NCBI GenBank assembly: GCA_902790325.1
Contig: CADARP010000003.1
Span: forward strand, 103,137-167,136
Source of the DNA: Oscillospiraceae bacterium
GTDB lineage: Bacteria; Bacillota; Clostridia; Oscillospirales; Acutalibacteraceae
Direction of reading: 5' to 3'
Length of the DNA: 64,000 nt
In this document: in pieces, positions 43,533 to 51,923 of the stretch
Layout of the letters: the number at the start of each line of letters is the position of its first letter
Numbering within the stretch: position 1 is the stretch's first letter
The notes under the pieces: generated by a model
Database searches by the model: none
The model's input: the letters and a program-made list of their open reading frames with translations, nothing else
What the model was told of the DNA's origin: nothing
Made by a program: the position numbers and the translations under genes

Positions 43533-44756
43533 TCAATCCGGGATACCGTACTTTTCAATCACGAAATCCAGATCCTTGTCGCCGCGGCCGGACAGGTTGA
43601 TGAGCACGGAACCGTGTTCCATCGTATGCGCGAGCTTCATGCCGTACGCCACAGCGTGCGAGCTTTCGATCGCGGGGATGATGCCTTCCAGACGGGAGAG
43701 CTTGTAGAACGCGTCGATCGTCTCGTCGTCGTCGATCACGTCGTACTTGACGCGGCCGATCTCCTGCAGAAACGCATGTTCCGGACCGGAGGACGGATAA
43801 TCCAGACCGCTGGCGATCGAATATACCGGCGCGGGATCGCCGTTCTCGTCCTTGAGCATGATGCTGTTGAAGCCGTGCATCACGCCCTCGGTACCGAATT
43901 TCAGACTTGCCGCATGGTCGCCGAGTTTCGCGCCGCGGCCGAGCGGCTCCACGCCGTAGATGTCCACGGGATCGTTCAAAAAGCCTGCGAACAGACCTGC
44001 CGCGTTGCTGCCGCCGCCGACGCACGCGACGATCGCGTTCGGCAGATGACCGGTCATATTCACGAACTGCTCGCGCGCCTCCACGCCGACGACACTCTGG
44101 AAATCACGCACCATCATCGGGAACGGGTGCGGGCCGAGCACGGAACCGATGCAGTAGATCGCGTCGTTGTACTCTTTGCTGTAAGCCTCGAACGCGGCGT
44201 CGACCGCCTCCTTGAGCGTCTTCAGACCGTGTGTCACCTCGACCACGTTTGCGCCGAGCACCTTCATGCGCGCGACGTTCGGCGCCTGCTTTTTGATGTC
44301 CACGCTGCCCATGTAGATGTCGCATTTCAGTCCGAAATACGCCGCTGCCGTCGCCAGCGCCACGCCGTGCTGTCCGGCGCCCGTTTCGGCGATCACTTTC
44401 TTTTTGCCCATATACTTCGCCAGCAGCGCCTCGCCCATGCAGTGGTTGAGTTTGTGCGCGCCGGAATGGTTCAGATCCTCCCGCTTGGCGTACAGCTGCA
44501 CTCTGCCGCCGAGCGCGTTCGACAGGCGCTCCAGATGCGAGATCGGCGTGGGTCTGCCCTGGAACTCCGTGCGGATGCGGCGCAGCTCGGCAATGAACTT
44601 GCGCGACTGACAGATGGAGAAGTACGCGTCGGTGATCTCCGCCATGGCAGCTTTGAGTTTGTCGTCGATGTACACACCGCCGTATTTGCCGAAATAGCCG
44701 TCCTTATCGGGATAGTGATTGAAATAGGTGTCGAAATCGATGTTGTTGAAAATCAT
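43533..44756 (-). CDS. trpB: Tryptophan synthase beta chain (stand-alone)
   Basis: 407 residues. The PLP lysine is in [14 protein letters not shown]. Other family marks are [34 protein letters not shown], the phosphate-binding [10 protein letters not shown], and [17 protein letters not shown] with NLSGRGDKD near the end. It condenses indole and serine to tryptophan, normally in an alpha2-beta2 complex. No trpA or other trp gene is in the window, so here it may salvage indole or pair with a distant TrpA. It has its own promoter and terminator. Confidence 0.95.
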   Translation of the reverse strand: MIFNNIDFDTYFNHYPDKDGYFGKYGGVYIDDKLKAAMAEITDAYFSICQSRKFIAELRRIRTEFQGRPTPISHLERLSNALGGRVQLYAKREDLNHSGAHKLNHCMGEALLAKYMGKKKVIAETGAGQHGVALATAAAYFGLKCDIYMGSVDIKKQAPNVARMKVLGANVVEVTHGLKTLKEAVDAAFEAYSKEYNDAIYCIGSVLGPHPFPMMVRDFQSVVGVEAREQFVNMTGHLPNAIVACVGGGSNAAGLFAGFLNDPVDIYGVEPLGRGAKLGDHAASLKFGTEGVMHGFNSIMLKDENGDPAPVYSIASGLDYPSSGPEHAFLQEIGRVKYDVIDDDETIDAFYKLSRLEGIIPAIESSHAVAYGMKLAHTMEHGSVLINLSGRGDKDLDFVIEKYGIPD

Positions 44757-44806
44757 GTTTTCTCCTCACTTTAAGCAGAATTGCCGCATATAAATTTCCA
44801 CTCGGA

Positions 44807-44836
44807 ATTATAGCATATTTGCGTGCGGAATGTCAA
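44807..44836 (-). promoter_or_regulatory. Consensus sigma-A promoter of trpB
   Basis: On the minus strand, TTGACA (44836-44831), 18 bp spacer, TATAAT (44812-44807). The leader is about 45 nt, too short for a T-box or trp attenuator. Confidence 0.85.
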
Positions 44837-44866
44837 GGAAACGCGGAGGATTTAAGACGGAACGTG

Positions 44867-44895
44867 TTGCATTTTCTACGGCCGCATGATAAAAT
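44867..44895 (+). promoter_or_regulatory. Sigma-A promoter of the CapA-family gene
   Basis: TTGCAT (44867-44872), 17 bp spacer, TAAAAT (44890-44895). Confidence 0.72.
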
Positions 44896-44954
44896 GGGAA
44901 AAACGGAAAAACGGCGGACAACAGCCGTGGATCCATCGCGGGGAGGCGGATTGC

Positions 44955-46004
44955 ATGAAGGGCGTGGGAAGACTCCGGTCTTTTCTTCTGCCGGTGATCC
45001 TTTCTATCTGCATCGCATGTACGCTGACCCTGCAGACGGACGAAGCGGCTTTGTACAGGGAAACGAAAACCGAAGCGCCTGCCGCGGTATCGGACAGAAA
45101 CACGCTGCGGATCACGTTCGTCGGCGACTGTATGTTCGCCAGCGATCACGGCACGGCGAACGAAGGCTCGTTCAACCGGATGGCGCAGGAGCAGCCGCCG
45201 GAGTATTTTCTGCAGGATTTTTCACAGTTGTTTCATGAAGACGACTTTACGGTCGTCAACTGCGAGTGCGTGCTTTCCGACAGAGAGGATCTGCAGGAAA
45301 AAGCGTCTTCTGGGCCGCGATCCTTCTGGTTCAAGGGACCCGCAGGCAACGCGGAGATCTTTCGCGCGGCGGACGTGCAGTTCGCCAGCGTAGTCAACAA
45401 CCACTCCCACGACTTCGGCCAGCAGGGGAGCGACGACACCGAAGCGGCGCTGGAAGCTGTCGGCGTGCTGCCCGGCAAACGGGACGTCGTGACCTATGCG
45501 ACGGTCAAGGGGCAGAAACTCGGCGTCTACTGCGACGAGCTGGTCAGCGAAGACGGCGTGAATGACGTGCTGGAAAAGGTGCGTGAGATGCAGCAGGCGG
45601 ACTGCGACCTGATCATCCTGTATTTCCACAGCGGGATCGAGTACGCGACGGCGCCGGAGGTATGGATCGTGCGCGCGTTCCACACGCTGATCGACGCGGG
45701 CGTCGACATCATCGTCAGCTCGCACCCGCATGTGCTGCAGCCGATGGAGGTCTATAACGGCAAGCCGATCCTGTATTCTCTGGGCAATTTCTGCTTCGGC
45801 GGCAATCTGCATCCGCCCAAGGATACGGTCGTGTATCAGGCGGTCTATCAGCTGAAAAAGGGCAAGATCGGCGAGCGGGAGGACGTCCTGATCCCGAGCG
45901 CAACGCACGAAGGCGACGTGAACGATTACCGTCCGCGCATCGTTACGGACGAGGAAAAGCGCATGGAGATCCTGCGGTTCATGCAGACGCCGATCACGCA
46001 GTGA
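44955..46004 (+). CDS. Exported CapA-family (PGA_cap) phosphoesterase-fold protein
   Basis: 349 residues. A signal peptide or anchor (SFLLPVILSICIACTLTL) precedes a calcineurin-like domain of the CapA type: FVGDCMFASDHG, VVNCECVLSD, SVVNNHSHDFG, YFHSGIEY, SSHPHVLQPMEVYNGKPILY and SLGNFCFGG. CapA proteins take part in poly-gamma-glutamate production or release, but many stand-alone homologues have unknown roles, and no capBC genes are nearby. The start is ATG 44955, eight bases after GGAGG; an upstream in-frame ATG at 44886 overlaps the promoter. Confidence 0.9.
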   Translation: MKGVGRLRSFLLPVILSICIACTLTLQTDEAALYRETKTEAPAAVSDRNTLRITFVGDCMFASDHGTANEGSFNRMAQEQPPEYFLQDFSQLFHEDDFTVVNCECVLSDREDLQEKASSGPRSFWFKGPAGNAEIFRAADVQFASVVNNHSHDFGQQGSDDTEAALEAVGVLPGKRDVVTYATVKGQKLGVYCDELVSEDGVNDVLEKVREMQQADCDLIILYFHSGIEYATAPEVWIVRAFHTLIDAGVDIIVSSHPHVLQPMEVYNGKPILYSLGNFCFGGNLHPPKDTVVYQAVYQLKKGKIGEREDVLIPSATHEGDVNDYRPRIVTDEEKRMEILRFMQTPITQ

Positions 46005-46043
46005 AGGCGTTGTGCCGACGAAAAAAAGAATACTGCCGCTCCA

Positions 46044-46077
46044 TCCCTGCTTCGTCACCGGAGCAGGGAATGTTTTT
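46044..46077 (+). terminator. Intrinsic terminator after the CapA-family gene
   Basis: Stem TCCCTGCT/AGCAGGGA (46044-46051 and 46062-46069), then ATGTTTTTTC. Confidence 0.75.
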
Positions 46078-46166
46078 TCAAAAATTTTTTCAAAAATGTG
46101 TAACCTTTTCCGATTGTTTCTTGTCTTTATGTATGAAGACAAAAAAAACAAAAGGAGTTGAAAAGA

Positions 46167-46256
46167 ATGGCGATTATCTTTTCGGGTATTCTGTTCCCGC
46201 TTGCACTTCTGGGCATGGGATTGGCGATGCTGGAAACGGATCAGAACGACGCATAA
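46167..46256 (+). CDS. 29-residue single-helix membrane peptide
   Basis: A small ORF (MAIIFSGILFPLALLGMGLA plus LETDQNDA) with an excellent ribosome binding site, AAAGGAG at 46151-46157, nine bases before the ATG. The first 20 residues form one membrane helix and the last 9 are acidic and polar. It stands alone after the CapA terminator and before the sigma-factor promoter. Short membrane peptides of this kind regulate partner proteins in other bacteria, but nothing identifies the partner here. It is too short for routine annotation. Confidence 0.65.
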   Translation: MAIIFSGILFPLALLGMGLAMLETDQNDA

Positions 46257-46283
46257 AGCGGAAAAAGATCCCCTTTCGATCGG

Positions 46284-46312
46284 TTGACAAACGAATCCAG
46301 TCATGGTACTCT
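46284..46312 (+). promoter_or_regulatory. Possible promoter of the ECF sigma gene
   Basis: TTGACA (46284-46289), 17 bp spacer, TACTCT (46307-46312). The -35 is perfect but the -10 is weak, so the promoter may need an activator or an alternative sigma factor, perhaps its own product. Confidence 0.5.
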
Positions 46313-46419
46313 TTTTGTAGGATTCGCAAAGAAAAAGGTTAAATCTGTCTGTGCTTACCGCTGGATCTGTCAGCTCCCGGTCGGCGCGGACAGATGATTC
46401 CGTCGAAAGGGTGGCCGAC

Positions 46420-46983
46420 GTGACCGATCAGGCGATCATACAACTGTACTGGGACCGCGACGAAAACGCGATCAAAGAGACGGATATTGCATACGGCGCA
46501 TATTGCCGCACGATTTCCTTCACGATTGTCGGGAACGATGAGGACGCGCAGGAGTGTGTCAACGACACCTATTTGCAGACATGGAACTCCATTCCGCCCC
46601 AAAAGCCGGACAAGCTGTCTGCGTATCTGGGGAAAATCTGCCGCAATCTGTCGATCAACCGTGTGCGGCAGATGACGGCGCAGAAACGCGGCGCCGGCGA
46701 ATGGACGTCGTCGCTGGACGAACTGGAAGCGTGTATCGCGTCCGGCAGCGGCGATCCGGAGAAAAGTGTGGATAACGCTGCGCTGGCAGAGAGTTTGGAG
46801 CGTTTCGTGCGTGCGCTTCCCGCGCGGGAGCAGAATCTCTTTCTGCGTCGGTACTACTACCTGCAGCCGATCGCCGAGGCGGCCGCCGGATGCGGCATGC
46901 ATGAAAACTACGCGAAGGTCACGCTGCACCGCATTCGCAAGAAGCTGAAAGCACATTTGGAGAAGGAGGGGTTCGGAGCATGA
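46420..46983 (+). CDS. ECF-type RNA polymerase sigma factor
   Basis: 187 residues. Region 2 (AYGAYCRTISFTIVGNDEDAQECVNDTYLQTWNSIPP) and the following LSAYLGKICRNLSINRVRQ are typical, as is region 4 (LPAREQNLFLRRYYYLQPIAEAAAGCGMHENYAKVTLHRIRKKL). It directs RNA polymerase to an alternative set of promoters, usually for envelope stress. GTG 46420 is preferred, nine bases after AAAGG; TTG 46351 would add 23 residues without homology. Its stop overlaps the start of the downstream anti-sigma-like gene by 4 bp, so the pair is translationally coupled. Confidence 0.92.
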   Translation: MTDQAIIQLYWDRDENAIKETDIAYGAYCRTISFTIVGNDEDAQECVNDTYLQTWNSIPPQKPDKLSAYLGKICRNLSINRVRQMTAQKRGAGEWTSSLDELEACIASGSGDPEKSVDNAALAESLERFVRALPAREQNLFLRRYYYLQPIAEAAAGCGMHENYAKVTLHRIRKKLKAHLEKEGFGA

Positions 46984-47991
46984 AAGCGGAAGATATCCTG
47001 CTCGCGCTCGGCGAGATCGACGAAACGCTGCCGCCGGAATGCACGCAGCCCGTCCGCAAAAAGCCGATCCCGTGGAAGGGGATCGCTTCGGCCGCTGCGT
47101 GTATCGCTGCGGTGATCCTCTCGACTGTCTTTCTGCATCATGTGGGTATGCTCGGTCGTCATGTGGGTATGTTCGGTATTATTCATTCCGAACCCGAGAG
47201 CGAGACGGAGACGACGGAATGGATCGTATGGGAAACGGTGACAGAATCCAACACGGAAGAAACGCAAGCGGCCGAGCCGGTCATGCAGGGCGGCAGCAAC
47301 AATTATTATCCCACGACACGGCGTTCTTCGACGCCGAAAACGACAGTTGCACGAACACGAGTGGATCGATGCGACGTGCACCACGCCGCGCAAATGCAGA
47401 AAGTGCGGCATCACCGCCGGCAACCCCAACAAACACAGCTTTGCGCCCGCCACCTGTGAAAAACCGGAGACGTGCCGCAACTGCGGCGTGACGCAGGGCA
47501 TAGCAAAGGGGCACAACTATGATCCCGCAACCGGCTTCTGCAAGAACTGCCACAAAAATATAGCCGGAACCAAGGACCCGAACTGGCCGCCGACAACGGA
47601 ACCCAAGGCGGAAAAGCCGACGGAACAAAGGACGGAGGCCAACCCCACGACGACCACGACAGTTTCTTCGCGGCCCGTTTCGGAAAAGTATCCGGACTTC
47701 TTCTACAACGGAAAATGGTATTATTACAGCGGCGCTTCCAATCGGCAGCAGGCAGTTTCGCGCCTGACCACGATCACGCTGCAAAGCAGTGACGGCATGC
47801 CGGAAAACGACGCCTCGGCCGAGGTGTATTCCATTTCCGGTTCTGCCCCGGAAACGGCGGTGCTTGTGCTGCTTTCTGACGGAAGCTGTTACCGCTACGA
47901 GAGCGGCAGCGGCAAAACCGGAAATAAAGCGCAAAGCGGCAGTTCTTCGTATACAGAGTATACAGACGCGGAGCAAGTCATCTTCTTTTGA
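46980..47991 (+). pseudogene. Anti-sigma-like membrane protein gene, split by a frameshift
   Basis: The first frame (46980-47459) encodes a short cytoplasmic part (MKAEDILLALGEIDETLPPE), one membrane helix (GIASAAACIAAVILSTVFL), an acidic linker and PTTRRSSTPKTTV, then turns into a His/Gln/Arg-rich nonsense tail. The next frame takes over at about 47347 with HEHEWIDATCTTPRKCRKCG, two more Cys modules (CRNCGVTQ, CKNCHKN), a Pro/Thr linker and a globular C-terminus (KYPDFFYNGKWYYYSG) to 47991. Joining the frames near 47346-47350 gives one sensible protein: an anti-sigma factor with an external sensor domain. The cause may be a real mutation, phase variation or a one-base sequencing error. The Cys modules resemble those of the 1339-residue protein. 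Confidence 0.8.
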
Positions 47992-48189
47992 CGCGTTGCC
48001 TGCTGTCGGAAAAGCCGTTCTATCTTTATGTGCGCCTGTGAGTCGTTTCGGCTTGCGGGCGCGTTCTGTTTTTTTGGATCGCGTGTTTCCCGATCGTCCC
48101 GATGTGACTGTGTAAAAAGTGCACAAGGAACCGCTTGCAAATGTCCGGATTTTTCTATCATCCGATACGCCCTTTTTTGACATTTCTCA

Positions 48190-48218
48190 TTGCATTCCGA
48201 CACGTCGGATGGTATACT
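48190..48218 (+). promoter_or_regulatory. Promoter of the SGNH lipoprotein gene with palindrome in the spacer
   Basis: TTGCAT (48190-48195), 17 bp spacer, TATACT (48213-48218). The spacer holds TCCGAC-AC-GTCGGA (48196-48209), a perfect 6+6 inverted repeat, a likely repressor site. The preceding 190 bp (47992-48185) show nothing else. Confidence 0.72.
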
Positions 48219-48259
48219 GAATCCACAAGTCAGGAATGGATTTCGGAAGGGTCTTCTCT

Positions 48260-49447
48260 ATGAAAAAAACGCTTGCTGCCGCTGTTGCTTTTTTGATGCT
48301 CGTATGCTTTGCGGGCGGATGTCTGCGCGATGACGCGGCGCTGTCCACACAGGCGCGGACCGCTGCGGAACAGGTGACGCAGACGCTTGCCGAATCGGAA
48401 TCGGAAACGACTGCCGCTCCCGAGAAGACGACCGCGGAAAAGACGACCGCCGAGAAGACGACCGCCGAGAAGACGACCGCGGAAAAGACAACCGCGGAGA
48501 AGACGACGGCGGAAAAGACGACCGCCGAGAAAACGACGGCGGAAAAGACGACCGCCGAGAAAACGACCGCCGAGAAGGCGACCACAGAGAAGACGACCGC
48601 GGAGAAAACGACGACTGAGAAGACGACCGTGGAGAAGACGACCGCGGAGAAAACGACGGTGGAAAAGACAACCACAGAGAAAACGACCGCCGAGAAGGCG
48701 ACCGCCGAGAAGACGACCGCGGAGAAGACGACCGCCGAGAAGACGACCGTGGAGAAGACGACGCGCCGCTCCCTGATCGACCAGCTGCGCGATCTGCGCA
48801 ATCAATATACGGAGCCGAAGCCTGATCCCGCTTTCTTCGACGACGTCGTTTTTGTCGGCGACAGCGTAACGCAGGGTTTGCGCGGCTATGTGACCGGTCA
48901 GCGCAACAAGGGCAAGGCCTGCCTCGGTTCCGCGCAGTTTCTTTGCTGCGGCAGCATGAGCTATACCAACGCGCTTGCCAAAGTGGGCGCCGGCAGTATG
49001 CATCCCACATACAAAGGAAAAAAAGTCACGATCGAGGACGGCGTCAAGCAGTGCGGCGCCAAAAAGGTCTTTATCATGCTCGGCATGAACGATTTTTCCG
49101 CATACAGCGAAAAGGCATGGAAGCAAAACGTCCTGACGCTGCTGGATCGGATCACCGAGAAAAATCCGGACGTTTCGATCTATCTGGAGTCCGTCACGCC
49201 GATCATCAGCGGAATGGAACACGGCCGCTTCTCGAACGAGAATATCCAAAAATTCAACGCGTATATTCAGCAGGTCTGCGACGACCGCGGCTACACGTAT
49301 GTGGACGTCTATCACGTGCTCGCGGATGATACAGGCCATTTGAAAAAGAGCTATTGCGGCGACCCGTCCGCCATGGGCATCCACATGTCCGGCGCCGGCA
49401 GCGCCGCATGGGCGCAGTATCTGCAGACTACGTTCTGCGGAGAATAG
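48260..49447 (+). CDS. SGNH/GDSL hydrolase lipoprotein with TTAEK pentapeptide stalk
   Basis: 395 residues. A lipoprotein-type signal peptide ends in LVCFAGGC. Residues 55-170 consist of about 23 EKTTA pentapeptides (Lys/Glu/Thr-rich, rod-like stalk). Residues 190-395 are an SGNH hydrolase: FVGDSVTQG (nucleophile Ser), [14 protein letters not shown], and the final His in MGIHMSGAG, although the usual Asp three residues before the His is Ala/Met here. It probably removes ester groups from a cell-wall or environmental glycan, held away from the membrane by the stalk. GGAAGGG lies 8 bases before ATG 48260. Confidence 0.88.
   Translation: MKKTLAAAVAFLMLVCFAGGCLRDDAALSTQARTAAEQVTQTLAESESETTAAPEKTTAEKTTAEKTTAEKTTAEKTTAEKTTAEKTTAEKTTAEKTTAEKTTAEKATTEKTTAEKTTTEKTTVEKTTAEKTTVEKTTTEKTTAEKATAEKTTAEKTTAEKTTVEKTTRRSLIDQLRDLRNQYTEPKPDPAFFDDVVFVGDSVTQGLRGYVTGQRNKGKACLGSAQFLCCGSMSYTNALAKVGAGSMHPTYKGKKVTIEDGVKQCGAKKVFIMLGMNDFSAYSEKAWKQNVLTLLDRITEKNPDVSIYLESVTPIISGMEHGRFSNENIQKFNAYIQQVCDDRGYTYVDVYHVLADDTGHLKKSYCGDPSAMGIHMSGAGSAAWAQYLQTTFCGE
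48422..48766 (+). repeat. 15 bp minisatellite, about 23 units (EKTTA codons)
   Basis: Tandem copies of GAGAAGACGACCGCC with mostly third-base changes (GAG/GAA, AAG/AAA, ACC/ACG/ACA). The unit length is a multiple of three, so gain or loss of units keeps the frame. The opposite strand gives a long artificial Val/Phe/Ser ORF. Confidence 0.95.
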
Positions 49448-49478
49448 CGCACAGTATTTCGGGAAACGAGGAATGGTT

Positions 49479-49988
49479 ATGAAAAAAACGATCGTCGGTT
49501 TACTCATCGCCGCGCTGCTCTTTTGCGCGGCCGGCTGCGGCGCGGATCCCGGCGCACAGCCTGCGGACGGCGGGGCGGAAACGGCAGCACAGCCGTCTGC
49601 GGACGCGGTCGTGCTCGGCAGTGTGATGCAGGAAATGCTGGATACCGTGACGCTCCCGGAAATGATGACGCTGACGCAGGACGATCTGCTGGACTATTTC
49701 GGTCTGGAGCCGCAGTGGTGTGCGGATTCCGCCGCCTGCATCAACGCGAACGGCTTTGAAAAGGATGAGATCATCCTCGTCCGCGCGGCCGACAAGCAGA
49801 GCGTGCCGCAGATCCAATCGTGTCTGGAAACGGTGCTGGAGAATGCCGCGGCCGAAATGCAGGACTATCTTCCGCAGCAGTACGCGATGATCCGCGGCTG
49901 CAAGGTCGAGTCCCGGGATCTGTACGTCTGGCTGTTTATCTCGGACAGTGCCGATCCGCTGCGAGCCGTTCTGGACAAATATGTTTAA
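49479..49988 (+). CDS. DUF4358 lipoprotein
   Basis: 169 residues. A lipobox (LLFCAAGC) follows a short signal sequence, then a low-complexity Ala/Gly/Pro linker. The domain ([60 protein letters not shown]) fits DUF4358, a family of small Clostridia lipoproteins with no known activity. The start is ATG 49479 because GAGGA (49468-49472) is 6 bases before it; ATG 49473 would leave no spacing. It lies 31 bp after the SGNH gene and both are probably on one transcript. Confidence 0.85.
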   Translation: MKKTIVGLLIAALLFCAAGCGADPGAQPADGGAETAAQPSADAVVLGSVMQEMLDTVTLPEMMTLTQDDLLDYFGLEPQWCADSAACINANGFEKDEIILVRAADKQSVPQIQSCLETVLENAAAEMQDYLPQQYAMIRGCKVESRDLYVWLFISDSADPLRAVLDKYV

Positions 49989-50007
49989 CAGAAGGAAGCG
50001 ATCCGGT

Positions 50008-51039
50008 ATGCAGTTTATCCGCGAGAAACAGTTCAAGGCAAACCTGCACTGTCACAGCACGCTGTCCGACGGCAAGCTCACGCCGCAGGCGTTGAAGGAC
50101 GCCTACAAATCGAACGGATACTCGATCCTTTCCATCACCGACCACGAGCGTCCGCACGATCACACGGCGATGAGCGATCCGGATTTCCTGCTGCTGACCG
50201 GTTACGAAGCGTATATTCGTCCCGATCCCATGTGCCGCTACGACGTGTTCAGCCGCGAGCTGCATCTGAATCTTTTTGCGCGCGACCCGCATAACGTCGA
50301 CCTGATCTGCTACAACGCGCCGTATGTCAAATATGTCCTCAATCCCGTCGAACGCGCGGCCATGCCGCGATACGGCAGCAGGGAGACGCGGCAGTACACG
50401 GCCGAGTATATCAACCGCTTTATCCAAACGGCAATGGAAGACGGCTATCTCGTGACGCTCAACCACCCCGTCTGGTCGATGGAGGACTTCAGCGAGCTGT
50501 TTCGTTACAACGGCTTCTTTTCCATGGAGATCTGCAATTACAGCGCGTTTCAAAGCGGGCTGAACGAATACAACACGTGCCTGTACGATATGATGCTGCG
50601 GCGCGGCCGGCGCGTATTTGCGCACTCTGCCGACGACAACCACAACGAGATCGGGATCGGCAAGCCCGGCGACGACTCGTTCGGCGGTTTCACCATGTTC
50701 AATCTGCCGCAGGATTCGCTGACTTATGACGGCGTGATCGCCGCGATGGACGCAGGCAGTTTTTATTCCTCCATGGGGCCCGTCATCCGCTCGCTGGAGA
50801 TCGAGGACGACCGCGCGCGGATCACCTGCTCGGATGCTGTGCGCATTGCGATGCTCTACGGCGCCAAGTCCACACGCGCCGAGTTCCCGTCCGCGTTCGG
50901 CGAAACGGTCGACCATGCGGAGTTCAAGATCCCGTCCAAAGCGCAGTATGTGCGCTTCACGGTCACGGACGCCTTCGGGCACCACGCCGACACGCGCGGC
51001 TATTTCCGCGACGAGTGGGACGCGCGGACAGCGCAGTGA
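50008..51039 (+). CDS. PHP-domain metal-dependent phosphoesterase
   Basis: 343 residues. PHP motifs are NLHCHSTLSDG (HxH), SITDHERPHDH, TLNHPVW and the final FAHSADDNHNE. The C-terminal third is beta-rich (SLEIEDDRARITCSD). There is no signal peptide, so it is cytoplasmic. PHP proteins cleave phosphoesters or phosphodiesters; small ones act on nucleotides or histidinol phosphate. The start is ATG 50008 with AGAAGGAAG upstream. It lies 19 bp after the DUF4358 gene and 22 bp before a metallophosphoesterase. Confidence 0.88.
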   Translation: MQFIREKQFKANLHCHSTLSDGKLTPQALKDAYKSNGYSILSITDHERPHDHTAMSDPDFLLLTGYEAYIRPDPMCRYDVFSRELHLNLFARDPHNVDLICYNAPYVKYVLNPVERAAMPRYGSRETRQYTAEYINRFIQTAMEDGYLVTLNHPVWSMEDFSELFRYNGFFSMEICNYSAFQSGLNEYNTCLYDMMLRRGRRVFAHSADDNHNEIGIGKPGDDSFGGFTMFNLPQDSLTYDGVIAAMDAGSFYSSMGPVIRSLEIEDDRARITCSDAVRIAMLYGAKSTRAEFPSAFGETVDHAEFKIPSKAQYVRFTVTDAFGHHADTRGYFRDEWDARTAQ

Positions 51040-51061
51040 CACGGAGGAAGGAGACAGCGGG

Positions 51062-51577
51062 ATGAGGATCTTCTTTATCGCCGATACGCACTTCGGCGAC
51101 GGCGCGATCCTGCGTTATGAAAACCGCCCGTTTTCCTCGGTGCAGGAGATGAACAGCGCGATGATCGAACGCTGGAATGCCGCGGTCGGAAGCGAAGGCG
51201 TCGTCTATCTGCTCGGCGACTTCGGGGCGGACGGAACGGAAGCCGAAACGCTTTCCGCACTGAACGGCGTCAAATATCTTGTCAAGGGCAATCACGATAC
51301 GAAAAGCAACGCGGAATACCGCGCGTTCGGTTTTACGGAGGTCTACGACCACCCGATCATCCTCGAAGATTTCTGGATATTGTCGCACGACGCACTTTAT
51401 GTGAACACCAACATGCCCTACGCCAATCTGTTCGGACATGTGCATGCTTCGCCGATCATCAAGGACTTCAGTGCGCAGCACTTCTGCGTCAGTGCGGAAA
51501 GGATAGATTATGCGCCCATCGAATTCGGACGCATCCGCGATCTGATCCGGAAAGCGGTCGCGCAAACCCAGGCATAA
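51062..51577 (+). CDS. Small cytoplasmic metallophosphoesterase
   Basis: 171 residues. All motifs are present: IADTHFGD, LGDFGADG, KGNHDTKS, LSHDAL and FGHVHASP. It belongs to the small calcineurin-like phosphoesterases that often follow RNA- or nucleotide-related genes; the compact size fits a stand-alone 2',3'-cyclic or diadenosine-type phosphodiesterase, but the substrate is not evident. ATG 51062 is preceded by GGAGGAAGGAGA. It is last in the 48260-51577 gene group before the strong terminator. Confidence 0.9.
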   Translation: MRIFFIADTHFGDGAILRYENRPFSSVQEMNSAMIERWNAAVGSEGVVYLLGDFGADGTEAETLSALNGVKYLVKGNHDTKSNAEYRAFGFTEVYDHPIILEDFWILSHDALYVNTNMPYANLFGHVHASPIIKDFSAQHFCVSAERIDYAPIEFGRIRDLIRKAVAQTQA

Positions 51578-51593
51578 CCGCACCAAACATACA

Positions 51594-51647
51594 AACAGCC
51601 GGCACGACAAAGCAGCAATGCTTGTGTTCGTGTCGGCTGTTTTTTCG
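51594..51647 (+). terminator. Intrinsic terminator after the metallophosphoesterase gene
   Basis: AACAGCCGGCACGA/TCGTGTCGGCTGTT stem with a long loop, then TTTTTTCG. Confidence 0.88.
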
Positions 51648-51649
51648 CT

Positions 51650-51831
51650 CACGGAGAGTTGGGGGGATTCCATTTTCCGGTGTCATCGCGAGGAGCGAAG
51701 CGACGCGGCGATCTCCCAAAGATGCCGGTTAAGGTGCTGCTTTTTACCGGCATTTGGTTGAGATTGCCGCAGCCCCATCAGGGCTTCGCAATGACAGTAC
51801 TTCTTGTTTGCACGATCCCCGATTATTCGTG
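51650..51831. mobile_element. MITE-like repeat, copy B (182 bp)
   Basis: Inverted relative to copy A and of the same length, about 90 % identical by eye. The ends are CACGGAGAGTTGGGGGGAT and ATCCCCGATTATTCGTG, more worn than in copy A. The interior contains GTGTCATCGCGAGGAGCGAA and TTCGCAATGACAGTACTTC. It begins directly after the terminator T-run. The remaining 51832-51923 holds nothing recognisable. Confidence 0.85.
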
Positions 51832-51923
51832 ATGAACCTGTTTTTTGCAGGAGTCAGATGATCGGTCGTTTTCGGCGCGCGGTTTTCCGTGTGCGGGCGC
51901 TTTCGACCTCGGAAAAGAATCCG

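Noticed and set aside
43533..44756. Part of a trp operon with attenuator
   Set aside because: No other trp gene, and the leader is only about 45 nt with no leader peptide.
48422..48766. Possible CRISPR-like array
   Set aside because: Units are contiguous 15 bp without spacers and encode a protein stalk.
48187..48801. Val/Phe/Ser repeat ORF on the minus strand
   Set aside because: It is the reverse reading of the EKTTA minisatellite.
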